This document shows, piece by piece, positions 46,002-57,943 of a stretch of 64,000 bases of DNA; position 1 is the stretch's first letter; each line of letters starts with the position of its first letter. A program made the position numbers and the translations under genes. The DNA lies in contig CAUWAG010000003.1 of the NCBI GenBank assembly GCA_963556695.1, positions 5,332,001-5,396,000 of the forward strand. The letters are read 5' to 3'. This stretch comes from Anthostomella pinea. Lineage: Eukaryota > Ascomycota > Sordariomycetes > Xylariales > Xylariaceae. The notes under the pieces were generated by a model. That model did no database searches and was not told the origin of the DNA. It saw only the letters and a program-made list of their open reading frames with translations.

Positions 46002-47446
46002 CTACCAGACACGGTATTGCCTCGGCCGATGTACGTGGATTACGTATATGAGAGATTCCACCGGAATAGGGGCTGCCAAAGGACTGGAAGGTCATTTGTG
46101 AGGATAGTTCCTACATCTCGAGGGCCCGTCATCAGTACCGCTTACCCGTATTGGATCAAGTCACTAGAGACTCCCAGAGTGCCAGCCTGACGACCTCCCA
46201 GCAAAAGTAAAGCGTGACACCTTCGCTCTGAGGAGTTCTTAACATGCAGTACCTCAACAACAGGAGTATCTGTACATAGGTACACGATGGGTTCCTAATG
46301 GGACACAGACCCTGATAGGTACAGTTATCCATAATGAGCGGTCAATAAGAGCTTTGTGGGGTTGACATTACCAATCAACCCCTGAATGGATTGCCAGCGC
46401 CGTTCTGCGCAAGCAGTTTCCGCCCTTTAAGCACTAGCATATGACTCAAGGGTCAACAAACAGATCCATGATCTGTTGAGGGTATTACCATGGCACTCGC
46501 GGCAGTATGAGTTGCAGGGAGGCTTCCAAGGCGCTGTGACCACGATGCTCACCACCGCCAGTCTGGGATGCCACCGCAACGCCTCGCAAGTAAAGGCGGA
46601 GGAACAATGCTCTACAGCCTGATAGCATGCCATATAGACGGTATTCCGTAATCAGGGCGAATCGACAGGCTACAGGACCCCCTGGAAGTGCTAGAGGGGA
46701 TTATAGGGGGTACCACTGGGCAGCCCTAAGGGGCTCAGCAAACCATCTCAGGGGTACGTACCTCAAGTCCAAGTAAGCATGGCCAGAATAACGGTGAACA
46801 ATTCCGCATTTAGCACCAATCAGAAGACCCCAACAAGCACGTAGTCGATTAGAGAGGTCCATATGGTAGACGATGCACTGTGCGAGCTTGATCCGTAGCC
46901 CAGTTGACCGCAGTCAGGGTGCTGCACGCAGTGGGTATCTATTCTCCCACCCTTCTTCCTCCCACTCTCCCTCCCATTCATCCTACCATATCATCTACCT
47001 CAACTGTCAATTTTCACCTCATCTCTATCCGCGTCCTATAGCATATGCGTAGTGTTGATTGTGAAATTGAGGCCCGGTCAAACTTTTTAAAGCATTTCTA
47101 GCAATTAGTTAATGTGGTGTAGCATCCTTTGCCGTTCACAAAAAGACTTGGGTTAGCTTACATGAATAGCTATATGCCAGCCGGCTGGTTAGTTCAAAGC
47201 ACGAATGAAGACTTTTTGCGGGAAATCCATGGAATTAAAGCGACTCTGAAGTCAATGAGCTGCTCTAAGACCTCCATTTACATGTACCATGATCGCCGGT
47301 CTATACTTTGCGCAGAAAACATGGCAATATCTCCCAGCCGAGTCAACCTAGTGTCTATCCATAGGCTTGAAGCCTCTGGCAAGGTACTCCTTCACCGAAG
47401 TAGGAACTCATGCGACATCCTCCATCATCTCGGCGATCACCTCGCA
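46002..47446. other. Intergenic, about 1.4 kb
   Basis: No gene or RNA recognised. Upstream exons of the tentative gene at 45661-46001 could lie here. Confidence 0.45.
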
Positions 47447-48702
47447 TCATGCCTCCACGGAATCGGCACCGACCTGGCTATCTGCCTTCAGCTTCTCACC
47501 ATCCTGACCACGGTCAACCGCGCCGTCGGTCCATGACTCCACGATCATGAAGCGCGCTTCAACCAGCTTTACCATCTGTCGAATCCACGCGTCCTGCAAG
47601 TTGCGTCGAGTAGAGGGCTCGGCTGCGTACGGGTAGGTGGGCTTTCCGGGCTTGAACAAGGTGAGGCGACACTCCTAGTTGTCGTCTCGTCTTTTGACCT
47701 TGCTCAGACCGAGCATCAATCCAGCACGGAAGGCAGTCTTCTTCCAGACATTGGGAATGGCGTCATTGCGGCGCGCTGCCTCAGCGGTGAGGGCGTCCTT
47801 CTCGAAGAACCAGGGGTTGAGGAGGCCGACGACATGGCTCTTGGCGGCTGCACCGGTCTTGTGGAACTCATCACGAGCATAGGTGAGGAACTCGTCGACG
47901 GTCGCGTAGAATCGAGACTTGTATCCGGTGGGCTTGTGCCAGTGGTTTCGCGCCTCGTGGTCGATGGACGCGACAGGGGCAAGGTACAGGGAGCAGTCTG
48001 CGTCCGCCTTTCTGTGATAGAGGGACAATGAGCAGAAGAACTCGCGTGTGTCCATGGGGTCGGACTGGTCGGTGGGGGTAGATCAGGTCGTCCTCTCGGG
48101 CAGAGCGTCCAGGACTGATGCCGAATAGCTTCGTGCGGATGGTTCCCTCGCCCAGGACGGCGACATCGATCGGGCTGTAGAATGCCTCGGGCCAGATGAG
48201 CGCGCCAAGGGTGATACCGGAAAGTCGCTGGGTGATGTTGGCATTGCTGGGGGGAGAGGTCAGGCTGCGTGTACCTCGGCACATCGTCGACCATGGCAAT
48301 GTAGCGGTCGAGGATGGTTGTCAAGAGAGTGCTGACATTCTGGGACGGCTGGGCATCGGCATTGAATCGTCGTCGAGCACCGACGAAGAGGGAGATGACT
48401 TGTTGAATATGAACGGGCTGCATCAGATGATTGGCGTTCCAGGCCGAGAGGATGAGGAGCCAGAATGCATCATCACCACGGATGCGTCGGTAGACATCTT
48501 CATACTGCATGCAGACCTTCAGAAGGTTGGCCATGATGTTCTCGATGTTATTGCGGGCTTGTTCGGGGGCGAGGTCTCGGGCGGTATGCGAGACGAGGGC
48601 CTGGTAGGTGTCGACGGGTGCGTCGAACAGCGTGGCACCGGACTCGAAGGTAAGGCCTGCCAGGAGGCTGACGGCCTTCTTTAGGTTCTTTTGTGGTTTC
48701 AT
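47447..48702 (-). pseudogene. Unknown gene with two +1 frameshifts in C runs and an in-frame TAG
   Basis: Read from ATG at 48702. Frame 1 (MKPQKNLKKAVSLLAGLTFE ... LDRYIAMVDDVPRYTQPDLS) runs to a C6 run at 48249-48254 (coding strand C). Omitting one C moves into the frame that reads SNANITQRLSG, ALIWPEAFYSPIDVAVLGEG and ARE-DDLIYP. At a C5 run (48074-48078) a second single-C omission gives DQSDPMDTREFFCSLSLYHR, WHKPTGYKSRFYATVDEFL and GLLNPWFFEKD, up to TAG at 47677-47675. The same frame then continues without a Met for about 75 codons (LFKPGKPTYPYAAEPSTRRN, DAWIRQMVKLVEARFMIVES). The total is about 415 codons. Either the gene is decaying or the assembly has homopolymer errors. Product family not recognised; there is no signal peptide or membrane segment. 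Confidence 0.68.
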
Positions 48703-50804
48703 GTTGCTGGGTGATGCGTGGATGAGTGAAGAAGAGAGGGATGGAAGTGGATGTGGAAGTTGAGGTGGAAGAAGATTGGGATCAAGTCAAGGTTGAGATG
48801 GAGGAGAAGTAGGTATTTATGTGAAAGTGGAGGCACTGATGGGGCAACATATGGGTTGGGAAGAGAAGCAGAATCACCCAACACGTGCAGCACCCAGGTG
48901 ACGGTTGACAGGGGCACAGGTCAAACTAATACAGTGCAGCCAGACTACACACCGGTTGTGCTGGATACTTACTGCAGTATTTTCTGCTGATTGGTTGAGA
49001 AGGCTGGGTCTATTCACCGTCATTCTGTCCATGCTTGCTGGGCTTTAGTACATGCCCCTGAGATGGTTTGCTGAGCATCTCAAAGATTGGCGGTGACAAC
49101 CCCTGAGACTCACTTCAACTGCCCTGCCACAGCCTACAGCAGTAGCCTACCACTCTGGGATTTGACCCCCATTCCAACGGAGTGATTGCTCCTGGCAAGT
49201 AGCTGTTGAGGTCCCTTACTGAACCCGGACCCGGCGGAGACGGTGGCCTGTTGAGGAAGCTGGATGGCATGGAGTCAGCTTGGGTTGAGGCAGGTCTTAA
49301 TCACGTCATAAATCAGAGCCTCTCCACAAAGCTCTCTCTCAGAGGAGGGCTTGTCTGTTTGGAAGCCCTGGAGTCATATGCGTTTATTTAAAGGGCAGGA
49401 AAATGTTTGTACGTGGTATTGGCTATCTCGGCAATCCCGTACTTCTCATACTGTTCCGTGTCCACGACGAAGCTGGATTGCTCTTGTTAGGAACTTAGGT
49501 GGCGAGGCTTGTTAGTGTTAGCTGTTACATGAGACGTGGTATGTCGGACCACTTTGAAGTGAGGGTGTCGCGATGGATGCAGGTGATTCATGGGCCTCTC
49601 GTATCAATTATCTGAATGACTAGAAAAGATTTGTCCCCAGCGGAGCAGGCGTGCTGCGTGATCTCTACGGCGACAACTCTGCGTCGATGTCGCCCAATCT
49701 AACGTGGCAGATCCGAGATTGTATATGCTCATAACGACTAGAGGTGGTTGTCCTCGTCTGGATAAGAACGGAGCGCAAGGGGAGAATGGGTTCAAGGGGC
49801 TTGGGGTGTATCAATTAGAACAGTGCCCTCAGGCTCGCCGTGCCACGCGCTGCAGATAACTGCTGCGAGCGCCGTTGTGGACTTGGGGGTCTGCTACACG
49901 CGCCGTGATCTGTGCGGTGGATTTGGGGGTGAGGTGAAAGAGGGTACTTATTTGCTGGCGCCCTGGATGACGTGCTCCGAACTGGAAGCCGTCCGTCCCT
50001 CGTCGGCGCCCTCTCGCACTGCCACGGGCCTTGGTCTGCGCCATGGTCTTGGGGTGTGAGATTCTCGCGGAAAGGGAACACTCACTCGTTTAACGCCTTG
50101 GATGACGCGCTTTCAAGCCGTCTCTCTTACTGGCGCCCTTGTCAGCGCTCTTGTAAGCGCTCCAAGCTTCAGGCACGCGCCGTGATAGCAACGGCCGTTA
50201 GGTGGGCCACTGATCTGTTGATCAAGTCAGTCTTTAAGCTCTAACTAAATCAATCAACCGTTACAAATATGCTACCATAAAAGGCAGCTACCCCTATTCT
50301 ACACATACCAAGATTCCCCACAGTTATGCTAAAAGGAAATTGGGAAAAAATAAAAAATAGAACTTAGGCTCCCTTCCTGTGTATACTCATACTTCAGTGT
50401 TTTCATCACGCCTAAACGACATTATCCACCTGTTTTTGTCCATCCCCTCGTCCGGTCTCCCGGACTTGGGTAAGGGAGGGGCCGTTAATAATAGGGTGCA
50501 CCTATCGGTGCCTTCTACGGTGGTTGGTTACCTGAAGTTCACCGAGGAAGGGATTGAACCCCCAGCTTTGTAATCTTGTGCAGACTACATGCCAGTTCTT
50601 CTCACCACTACACCACTGGCACCTCGGTTGTTGGAGGCAGAAATTTTTATTTCAACATATAACACCAACCAACCACCTGCACCCTGACCGTACCCGCCCC
50701 CCAGGCAACCATTGTTCGTGCCTCCTTTCAATGTGCAGCCCCAGCAACTAGAACCCCGTGCATCCAAAGTGATTTATTTCAGTGCACCATCCGTACCAAT
50801 ACAC
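48703..50804. other. Intergenic, about 2.1 kb
   Basis: Upstream of the damaged gene at 48702 and downstream of the MoCo sulfurase gene. Apart from the tRNA-like element at 50541-50628, nothing is recognised. Imperfect repeats of CTGGCGCCCT and GGATGACG-type words occur around 49955-50150. Confidence 0.45.
50541..50628 (-). other. tRNA-like element with A- and B-box matches (not a normal tRNA)
   Basis: On the minus strand a perfect 7-bp outer stem ACCGAGG/CCTCGGT closes an 88-nt element. It contains an A-box-like TGGTGTAGTGG (50616-50606) and a perfect B box GGTTCAATCC (50560-50551). The interior does not fold into a standard cloverleaf: the T arm overlaps the outer stem by one base, the best anticodon arm would give CAT without the usual T33, and TGCCAGT/ACTGGCA can pair instead. 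No T run follows. It may be a tRNA pseudogene or other pol III element. Confidence 0.35.
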
Positions 50805-53338
50805 TCATACCGGGTCAACAACCACTTCGTCCCCCACCGCAATAGTAGGAAACTGGGCCTCCTTGGTCTCAACACCTGGCACAGGTACGTGGCACATATG
50901 CGTCCCGAATAAGACCTTCCCATCGAATCGCCTCGTCTTGGTCAAGGTGATGAAGGGCTCCTCGCTCTTGTTTGCCGTCTCCTGATCTATGCAGACCATA
51001 TGACACCTCCTGCAGGCCCCCAACATCTTGAAGCTTTGCTTCCCGATCCGCAACCTCGACCAATGATCCTCAGAGTATGCAAAAGAATCGCCCTTCGGAG
51101 TCGACGAACGAATCACAATATTCGCGCGGAACACCTCTGCAGATACTGCCTTGCCTCCGCGCTGCGCAATCTTTCGGTTCAGAGCTTCGAGACTCGACAG
51201 GTTTATCGCAAGGATCGGACTCTCGTTCGACAACAGGATCCGCCGCTGCTCAGACTCCGAGTCCGAGTCTGGAGGCGTCGCTGCACTGGGAAGATGGCAA
51301 CGCGTGGTATTTCGTCCGCTCGAACTGACCTTCTGGTGGTTTTGGAGATGAGCCTTCGCATGACGCATACCCTTGCCCAAGCCACCGGGAGGGAAACGAG
51401 CTAAGGCGCATGGAACCCCCAGAATACGTGAGAAGAAGTTGCTGACCTCATCGGATCGATAGACTTGCGCCGATATTTCCTCCCCACAAACTCGTGATGT
51501 CATACCATGGCCTGAAGTGCTTGGTCGGAACAAGTCTGGATTTGCCGACAAAGGGACCAAGACCTGGCCAGGGGTATCTCGCAAAGGAGGCCCGCGATAT
51601 GAGATGCGCAAATGACCAGTCGAGAAGTCGATAACCGGTCGGATGAGGGCCATACGAGGATACTGCTTTTGACTCAATGCTCGTCCGGTCCCTCGATGGA
51701 CTAGACACCACTCCCTATCCCAGGTCAGTCCCTCTGGCCTCACCTCCCATGGCGATCCAATGGGGATGCGATAGCCTCCGCAGCTCTTGATAGGATAGAC
51801 CATGATGGTTTCCACGTAAAGGTCAGACGGATCCTGTTGGACCAGCAGTTCCCCCCAGAGTGACGGTTCCGACTCAGTAATGCGAGTGCAATAGAATTCG
51901 TATATGAAGTCAATGAATTTGTCCACGTCGGACGCGGTACTCATTGCTCCCATGCTCACTCGGATGACGCCCGTTGGCTTGCCGCTCATGACATCGTTGT
52001 CGTTCCCGCATCGAAAGCCCGCAGAGAAGTTCCGCCTGATTTCCCATGGTTCAAGTCCCAGGGCACTCGCAATACCTCCTGGATTGCAGAGACCTCCCGT
52101 GCGAATATGAAACTGCTTCAGCACCGCAAGCTTCTCGAATTCAGCCAGACTGACCCAGGCGCCCAGATGACTTCGCAGATTGAACGCTAGGACCGGACCG
52201 TTCCCTATATCATCATCTGTTTGTTCTGAGAAAGTCGAGTACATGGCGCATACAGCTTCACCGTTGCCGTGTTGGAGTGCCACGAACCCGTCATATAACC
52301 TTCGGCTTAGGAAAGCAGTATGCGAACTGACATCCTTCATCGAACCATACAGCTTCTGGTGTACGTCGAGTGCAGAGTCCAGTGCGATGATGTTGTGAAT
52401 GGGCAGTGTTCCGTCCTCCAAGGATTCATGCAAGCTCTGCGTTTTCGTAGCATGCCAATGTTCCTTGACACAAGCTACCATATCGACAGTACCACCACCG
52501 AAATATCGACGATGCTGGAAGACTGGTGCCGCTTGACGTCTCACGATGAGGCCGCCGAGGTCTGGAAAGCCAAAAAGCTTGTAGAAGCTCAAGACAGTGA
52601 AGTCCGGCGCATTCTCAGAGTTGCCTAGGTCTAGCGGAGAGGTGGCCGCGAATGCCGCAGCATCCAGTAACGTGAAGAACCGATCACCCGATGCCGCGCC
52701 ACACTTGCGCATCCTCTCGGACCAGGATAGGGGGAATCTCTGTCCGTTCATGTTCGACTGTGCAGGATAAGCGAACAGAGTTGACTTGGCGCGACGTTCA
52801 AGGTCCTGCAAGGGGTTCTTCCCACCACTTTCAAGGCAATTCCTGACAGCGTCGTCGTCCAGGCAGAGGCTGTTCTCAGCCTCTTGTCGGACACCAACTA
52901 GACTGGTATGACATGCTTGGTGGTACAGGAAATCAAAGCCTCCTGGCGAGCCCCGGAAGGCGTCGGCGACAAGCTTTATGCCAGCCGTCGCGTTTGCAAC
53001 AAAGACCAGGTCGAATTCAGAAGGGTCGGCGTTGAAGAACTGCAGAACTCGTACTCTGATGTCTTCTATCCTAGACATAGATGCTTGGGAGGACGCAGAG
53101 GCTGAGTGAGGGTTGCCAAACAAATTCGTGGTCATGTCTGTTGCGAATTTGTCCATGAGGGACTTCGCGTATAGCGTTGTTCCAGCATGGTCGAGATAGA
53201 CATTATCTGCTGCGAAGGTCAACTGAACTGAACGTAGCAAGGATCATCTCTATCATGCTGACCTTTGAGCATGGGAAACTCATAATCTCGTAGGGCTTCG
53301 ATACGGTCATTGTATTCCCAGCTTCCACCGTCGGTCAT
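50805..53338 (-). CDS. hxB-like: Molybdenum cofactor sulfurase (HxB/MOCOS)
   Basis: Adds the terminal sulphur to the molybdenum cofactor of xanthine dehydrogenase and aldehyde oxidase. Exons 53338-53263 and 53209-50805 give 826 residues, the normal size. The N-terminal NifS-like, PLP-dependent domain includes NVYLDHAGTTLYAKSLMDKF, FGNPHSASASSQ, LVFVANATAGIKLVADAFRG and the lysine segment VLSFYKLFGFPDLGG. A conserved Cys (RTGGLCNPGG, about 420) is the likely persulphide-bearing residue. The C-terminal half holds the MOSC N-terminal barrel (VYPIKSCGGYRIPIG) and MOSC domain (FKMLGACRRCHMVCIDQET, GTHMCHVPVPGV). Cytosolic. The divergent neighbour, 620 bp away, is Cdc6. Confidence 0.96.
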
Positions 53339-53957
53339 GTCGATGGTGATGGTATCAGACGTCAGACATGGACGCCGACGTTCCTAGTAATAATGAAGTT
53401 CCCACTCTAAAAGTGATACACAGTTCACGTGGAAAAATAGGAAGCAAAGAAAGCATTATGGATTTTGGTGTAGGTACAGACTAGGTAGGAGGTAAAATAG
53501 ACAATGCTTCTCAGACCTTAAGAGTGGAATGTAATGCCGGGTGGCGATCACGGACAGTGAGGTCGGATAATTTGGCGGGTCACTGTAGCCGCTATCAGTC
53601 ACCTGGCCGGAGATCGCCCTGTTCCAGTTTAAATGGGGCAGAACACGGTGAAAGGCACACGTGCCGGGTCCCACTAAAGGCCAGCCACCTTTCTAGGTAC
53701 CATAACGCGCCCTGCACCACCTGGGCAGGCGGCCAGGCATGCCAGGGTCTCGATGGGAACCGCCCAGCGGGTACCACTTTACGCGACTTTCCTCGCGTCG
53801 TGTAGACGCGCCTTCATTTCCCTTATACCCACCCAATCTTCTCCATCACACCTTCTCGGTTTTCCACTTGGTCATTGTCTGTATATGCGCATCGCTTGGT
53901 ATTTCTTGCTATTCAGACTTCTGCATTTTTGTGTATACTGTACGAGAACTTGAGAAA
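53339..53957. promoter_or_regulatory. Divergent promoter region, MoCo sulfurase / Cdc6, with clustered ACGCG boxes
   Basis: Four MCB-type cores ACGCG lie 148-253 bp upstream of the Cdc6 start: 53705-53709, 53781-53785, 53794-53798 (reverse) and 53806-53810. MCB elements bound by the MBF complex drive cdc18 and other S-phase genes in yeasts. None is the full ACGCGT, so this is suggestive only. Confidence 0.45.
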
Positions 53958-55871
53958 ATGGCGGCAAGCACGTTGGGAAAGCGGACGAGAAGTTCGAAAG
54001 ACTTGGGTAAGAGCAATGGCGCCTGCAACACTTGAGGAAACAGCAACTGATGTCGACTTCCAGACCTGGTCGAACTACCCGCGAAACGAACAAGACGCCA
54101 GACTCGCAACTCCCTTGTCAATGACGAGAACGCAGACCCGGCAGTCGTCGTCATCCGGAATGAGTCGTCCAGTTACAAAGCATTCGCCGACGAAATTGTC
54201 GAGGAGTCGTTCCCCGATGCCCTTCCAGAGCGCACCAGTACTGCAAGAAGCAGCAAGCAGGTCGCTACAGTCGATTACAAGCCCATCACCCCCAGCACGC
54301 CTCGCTTCCGAGATGCTCTTGCCAAAGTGCCCGTCACCCCGCGGCATCGGGTCATGTCTGCAGGGAGGATCTCCAAGAGACTCGCACCACAGACGCCTCT
54401 CACCCCTACCGCCATCCAAACCGTATACCACCACGCACGACAACTGTTCTCCCGAAGCGCCAACCCGGGCCAATTGATCGGACGAGACGATGAAAGAGAA
54501 CATCTCAAGGATTTCCTGCAGCGATGCGCGCAACCCAGCCCCAGTGGTTGTATCTACGTCAGCGGACCTCCGGGCACTGGCAAGAGTGCAATGGTCAACG
54601 AAGTTACCCAAGAGCTGATCGATGCGACGTCTACCAAGAAGGCATACATCAACTGCATGAGCATTAAGTCATCCAAGGACTTGTACGAGACACTCCTGGA
54701 CCAGTTCTGCGATGGGCTAGATGCCTCCGATGGAGATGCTGCCACGGTTCTCCAGAAGCTCTTCATGCCACGAAAGAAGTCGTCAGAAGTCTACCTGGTC
54801 GTCCTGGACGAGATCGACCACATCCTCACGCTCGATCTGGAAAGTTTGTACGGGCTATTCGAGTGGTCCATGCAAAAGGCTTCGCGTCTCGTGTTGGTGG
54901 GAATCGCCAATGCTTTGGATCTGACGGATCGTTTCCTACCACGGCTCAAGTCTCGAAACCTCAAACCCGAACTACTTCCATTCCTCCCATACTCGGTAGC
55001 GCAGATCAAGGCCATAATCACCACTCGCCTAAAGAGCCTTGTGCCTGAAGGGAGTCCTCTGCCATTCATTCACCCCGCGGCGATTGAGCTCTGTTCCCGA
55101 AAGGTGTCCAGTCAGACGGGCGATTTACGCAAGGCATTCGAGATCTGCCGAAGGGCCATTGACCTCGTGGAGGCGGAAACGAAGCAGATGCACGAGGCTG
55201 AGGTCAAGGAGAAGATGCTCCTCGCAACACCTTCCCGGAAGCCATTGGGAGAGAACAGCAACCTGAGTTCCCCATCGAAACGATCGCCCGAGAAGAGCGT
55301 GTCGACCATGCTGGCGGCCTCATTGAAGACTTTGACAATGGAGAATGCGCCGCGAGTGACTATTGGACATCTCAACAGGATCACTGCAGCAGCTTTCAGC
55401 AACGGAACGAACCAGCGACTCAAGACCCTCAATCTCCAGCAGAAAGCTGCTTTATGCTCGCTGATGGCACTTGAGAATCGAAAAAGAGTGGCCCGAGGAT
55501 CGTCATTTTTGTCCACGCCATCCAAATCGCAGACCGTTGCACCGAGCATCAAGTCGCTATACGGTACTTACAGCCTACTTTGCACACGCGACTCGGTACT
55601 GCATCCTCTATCCAGTTCGGAGTTCCGGGAGGTTGTAGGCAGCCTCGAGACATTGTCATTAGTTTCTGCCGTGGATGGCAAAACAGGTTCTCTCGCTGTG
55701 TTACAGACGCCAAGCAAGAGAGGAAAGCGAGCAGGATTCGCTTCCGGCGTTGGATTGGCGGACGAGAAGAAGGTTGCGAGTTGTGTAGGAGAGCGAGAGT
55801 TGGGACAGGCTATCGAAGGCCTTGGAGCAGATATCTTGAAAAGCATTTTGAGCGGCGAGGCGTTGGATTAG
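53958..55871 (+). CDS. cdc6/cdc18: DNA replication licensing factor Cdc6/Cdc18, AAA+ ATPase
   Basis: Exons 53958-54006 and 54064-55871 (57-nt intron) give 618 residues. The join reads MAASTLGKRTRSSKDL/DLVELPAKRTRRQTRN, a basic nuclear-localisation region. The disordered N-terminus carries CDK-type sites (ITPSTPR, VTPRHR, LTPTA). The AAA+ core has Walker A SGPPGTGKSAM (about 182-192), Walker B LVVLDEIDHI (about 260-269), sensor-1 region LVGIANALDLTDRFLPRLKS and sensor-2 region SSQTGDLRKAFEICRRAI. A winged-helix domain ends the protein. It loads the MCM helicase at origins with ORC and Cdt1 in G1. Orc1 shares the ATPase fold but would have a BAH domain, which is absent here. Confidence 0.95.
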
Positions 55872-57943
55872 AGACCAACAGTCGATCTGTATAGGATTTG
55901 TACAGGCATGGCATAGCTGGCGTTGCATTGCTGGGCGTTTGTGGGTTATATGTAGGCATGGTGTTTTGATACTGGCACCAGGCCGAGACGGAGCGCCGCG
56001 GTGCATTGGTCACGATCGTGGACGTTGACCTTGCATATACCGCAAATAATTCATTCCTCCTTGACAAAGATCGAGCTGCTTGATACGTGAACAACTGCTG
56101 GGCCTACATGCCTATGTACACTTTGTACTTGCCTGTAGATTCACTCCGAGCATAATACAACGTATTATAGGCGCATCATGTGGATGTGTGAGCCTCAGCG
56201 CTTGCATCAAGGAGTGGGAAGGGGCTTCGTTTGCCTGCAATTCCAAAGCCAGGAACCAAGTTAGCCATATTCCACACTTGGTCTCCAAAAGTGCGTGCCA
56301 TTACCTAGCCGCTCATGCAACTATACTGGTCCATAGCACACTGCGTAATGCTTCTTGGGCATATTGTGCCTTTGGTTGGTGGAAAGGGAAAGCAAGTGCT
56401 TAGTAGGTAGTGTATGACTCTCGTCAGAGCCCCAAACGCCGAGCCCTGACAAGTAACGCCCATGCAGGCGCCGGCAAGGTCGAGCCGAGCACAGCTAAGC
56501 TTTGGGGGGCTGAGACGGCCAAACTGTAATACGCCGTCACCTCGAAGTTCTTGGGACAGGGCGAGACTGTTGACAGTGCAGGTCGTGGTGATGTGGTCCG
56601 ACAATTTGGAACCCCCACCTAACTTTGGAGGTCTCGAGGTCTCCAGCATGCAACAGACATTCGTATCTGCAGCCGCTGTTTACTACGATCAACGACTGCT
56701 GCTTCAATTTCGGCTTTCGGAATCTTGATGCGACAGAGATCATGCGCGGGAGGCTCCAGTGTGCCCAGATCAATTGAGATCCCAAGTCGACCATGAATAT
56801 ATTCTCCTGGTCCATCAGCTTCCTACTTACTACGAACGTAAGCAGCTGGACTCCGATACTCCGAGTCCTGATGGGTTCGGGTGCTTGGATATTTGTCTTC
56901 CCAGCCAGCGGCTGGGCTTACCGCCATGCTAGCTTGTTACCCAATGGCGGGGTGTAGGTTCTGGCTGAAAGCGTTTCGTCCGTGGCGTATTGTAACGGTC
57001 ACAGCCCCTAAGACGCGCGTTGCAGAGATGTGTGTGTACGCGCGTGTGCCCTGAGTCGTCGCTTCGGGGTGCGAGTAGGTAGGCCAGCAGATTGGGGGAA
57101 AACCATGACAAGATACAGACAGGCAGACAGACGGAGACAGCTGGAGACAGACCGTAGACCGACGTCGTCGAGGTCAAGCATCAGCACACCAAGGCCCAGA
57201 TCTAGATATGTGTGACCATGTGTCCCTATCTTACCACTGCATGCAAGCAACCACGAAAGGCTAAATACCTTAAAGTCCAGTCTCGACGCTCGAGCCCTTT
57301 GACTCGTCACTTCCCGTCTCGTCTCTTCTTCGTCGAAGCCTGAAGGAAGCTGCTGCAGTGCTGCCAGCCGAAGGTTGAAACGTCGTCCGTCTGTCCGTGT
57401 GTCCGTCTGTCCGGGGTCCTCTAGCGGTCTAGCGTGCCTGCCAGCCTGACCTGCCAGCCTGCCAGCCCCGCGGGAAGGTTTCCCTACCTGCCTACCTATA
57501 AAAAGGATATCTCTTGGCACCCACTCTCCCGAGTCCCAAGCATTTCATACCAAGTCTATACCAAGCCGCTCTCCGCTTGGCATATGCAGCGCCCGAGACT
57601 ACCGCGACCACCAAAGAATATTCCAAACCTTCTATTACCTGCACATTCGCAACGGCGCCCAGCCGTGCAGCCGTCTTGCTAGGAGAGAGTAGGGGCTTCG
57701 GCACCCACCACTATTTCGACGCTGTCTCGCGCCTCCAGACTGCTGGCCGACCGGCGAGCGCCCCTGAACCGCGCCATTATCCCGCAAGTGCCGCGCGCCA
57801 TCACGGTTCACGCTTCACCGGCATCTCGCCTTTTGAATCGTCGCGTTTTAATTTTGTAGCAAACGCCAACACGTCGGCGGCGCATGTCGTGTTGTGTCAA
57901 TGTAAGGCACGCACGCTGTCGTCGATATATATACGTTGAATAG
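55872..57943. other. Intergenic, about 2.1 kb, promoter of the PalF-like gene
   Basis: Holds a TATAAAAAG box at about 57497 and two reverse-orientation PacC-type hexamers (separate entry). The sequence 57514-57939 is open but lacks an ATG in frame at its start and reads as leader. No other feature recognised. Confidence 0.5.
57513..57581 (-). promoter_or_regulatory. Two PacC-type GCCAAG hexamers in the PalF-like gene leader
   Basis: CTTGGC at 57513-57518 and 57576-57581, i.e. GCCAAG on the minus strand, matching the PacC consensus GCCARG. They lie just after a TATA-like box and 360-430 bp upstream of the ATG. A 6-mer pair can arise by chance. Confidence 0.3.

Noticed and set aside
48226..48254. 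A 28-nt GT...AG intron in the damaged gene, instead of a frameshift
   Set aside because: Far shorter than the other introns here (about 50 nt or more), and removing one C from the C6 run restores the frame without losing residues.
57514..57939. Open frame directly before the PalF-like gene
   Set aside because: It begins at a non-ATG codon, follows a TATA box and ends 5 nt before the real ATG, so it reads as 5' leader.
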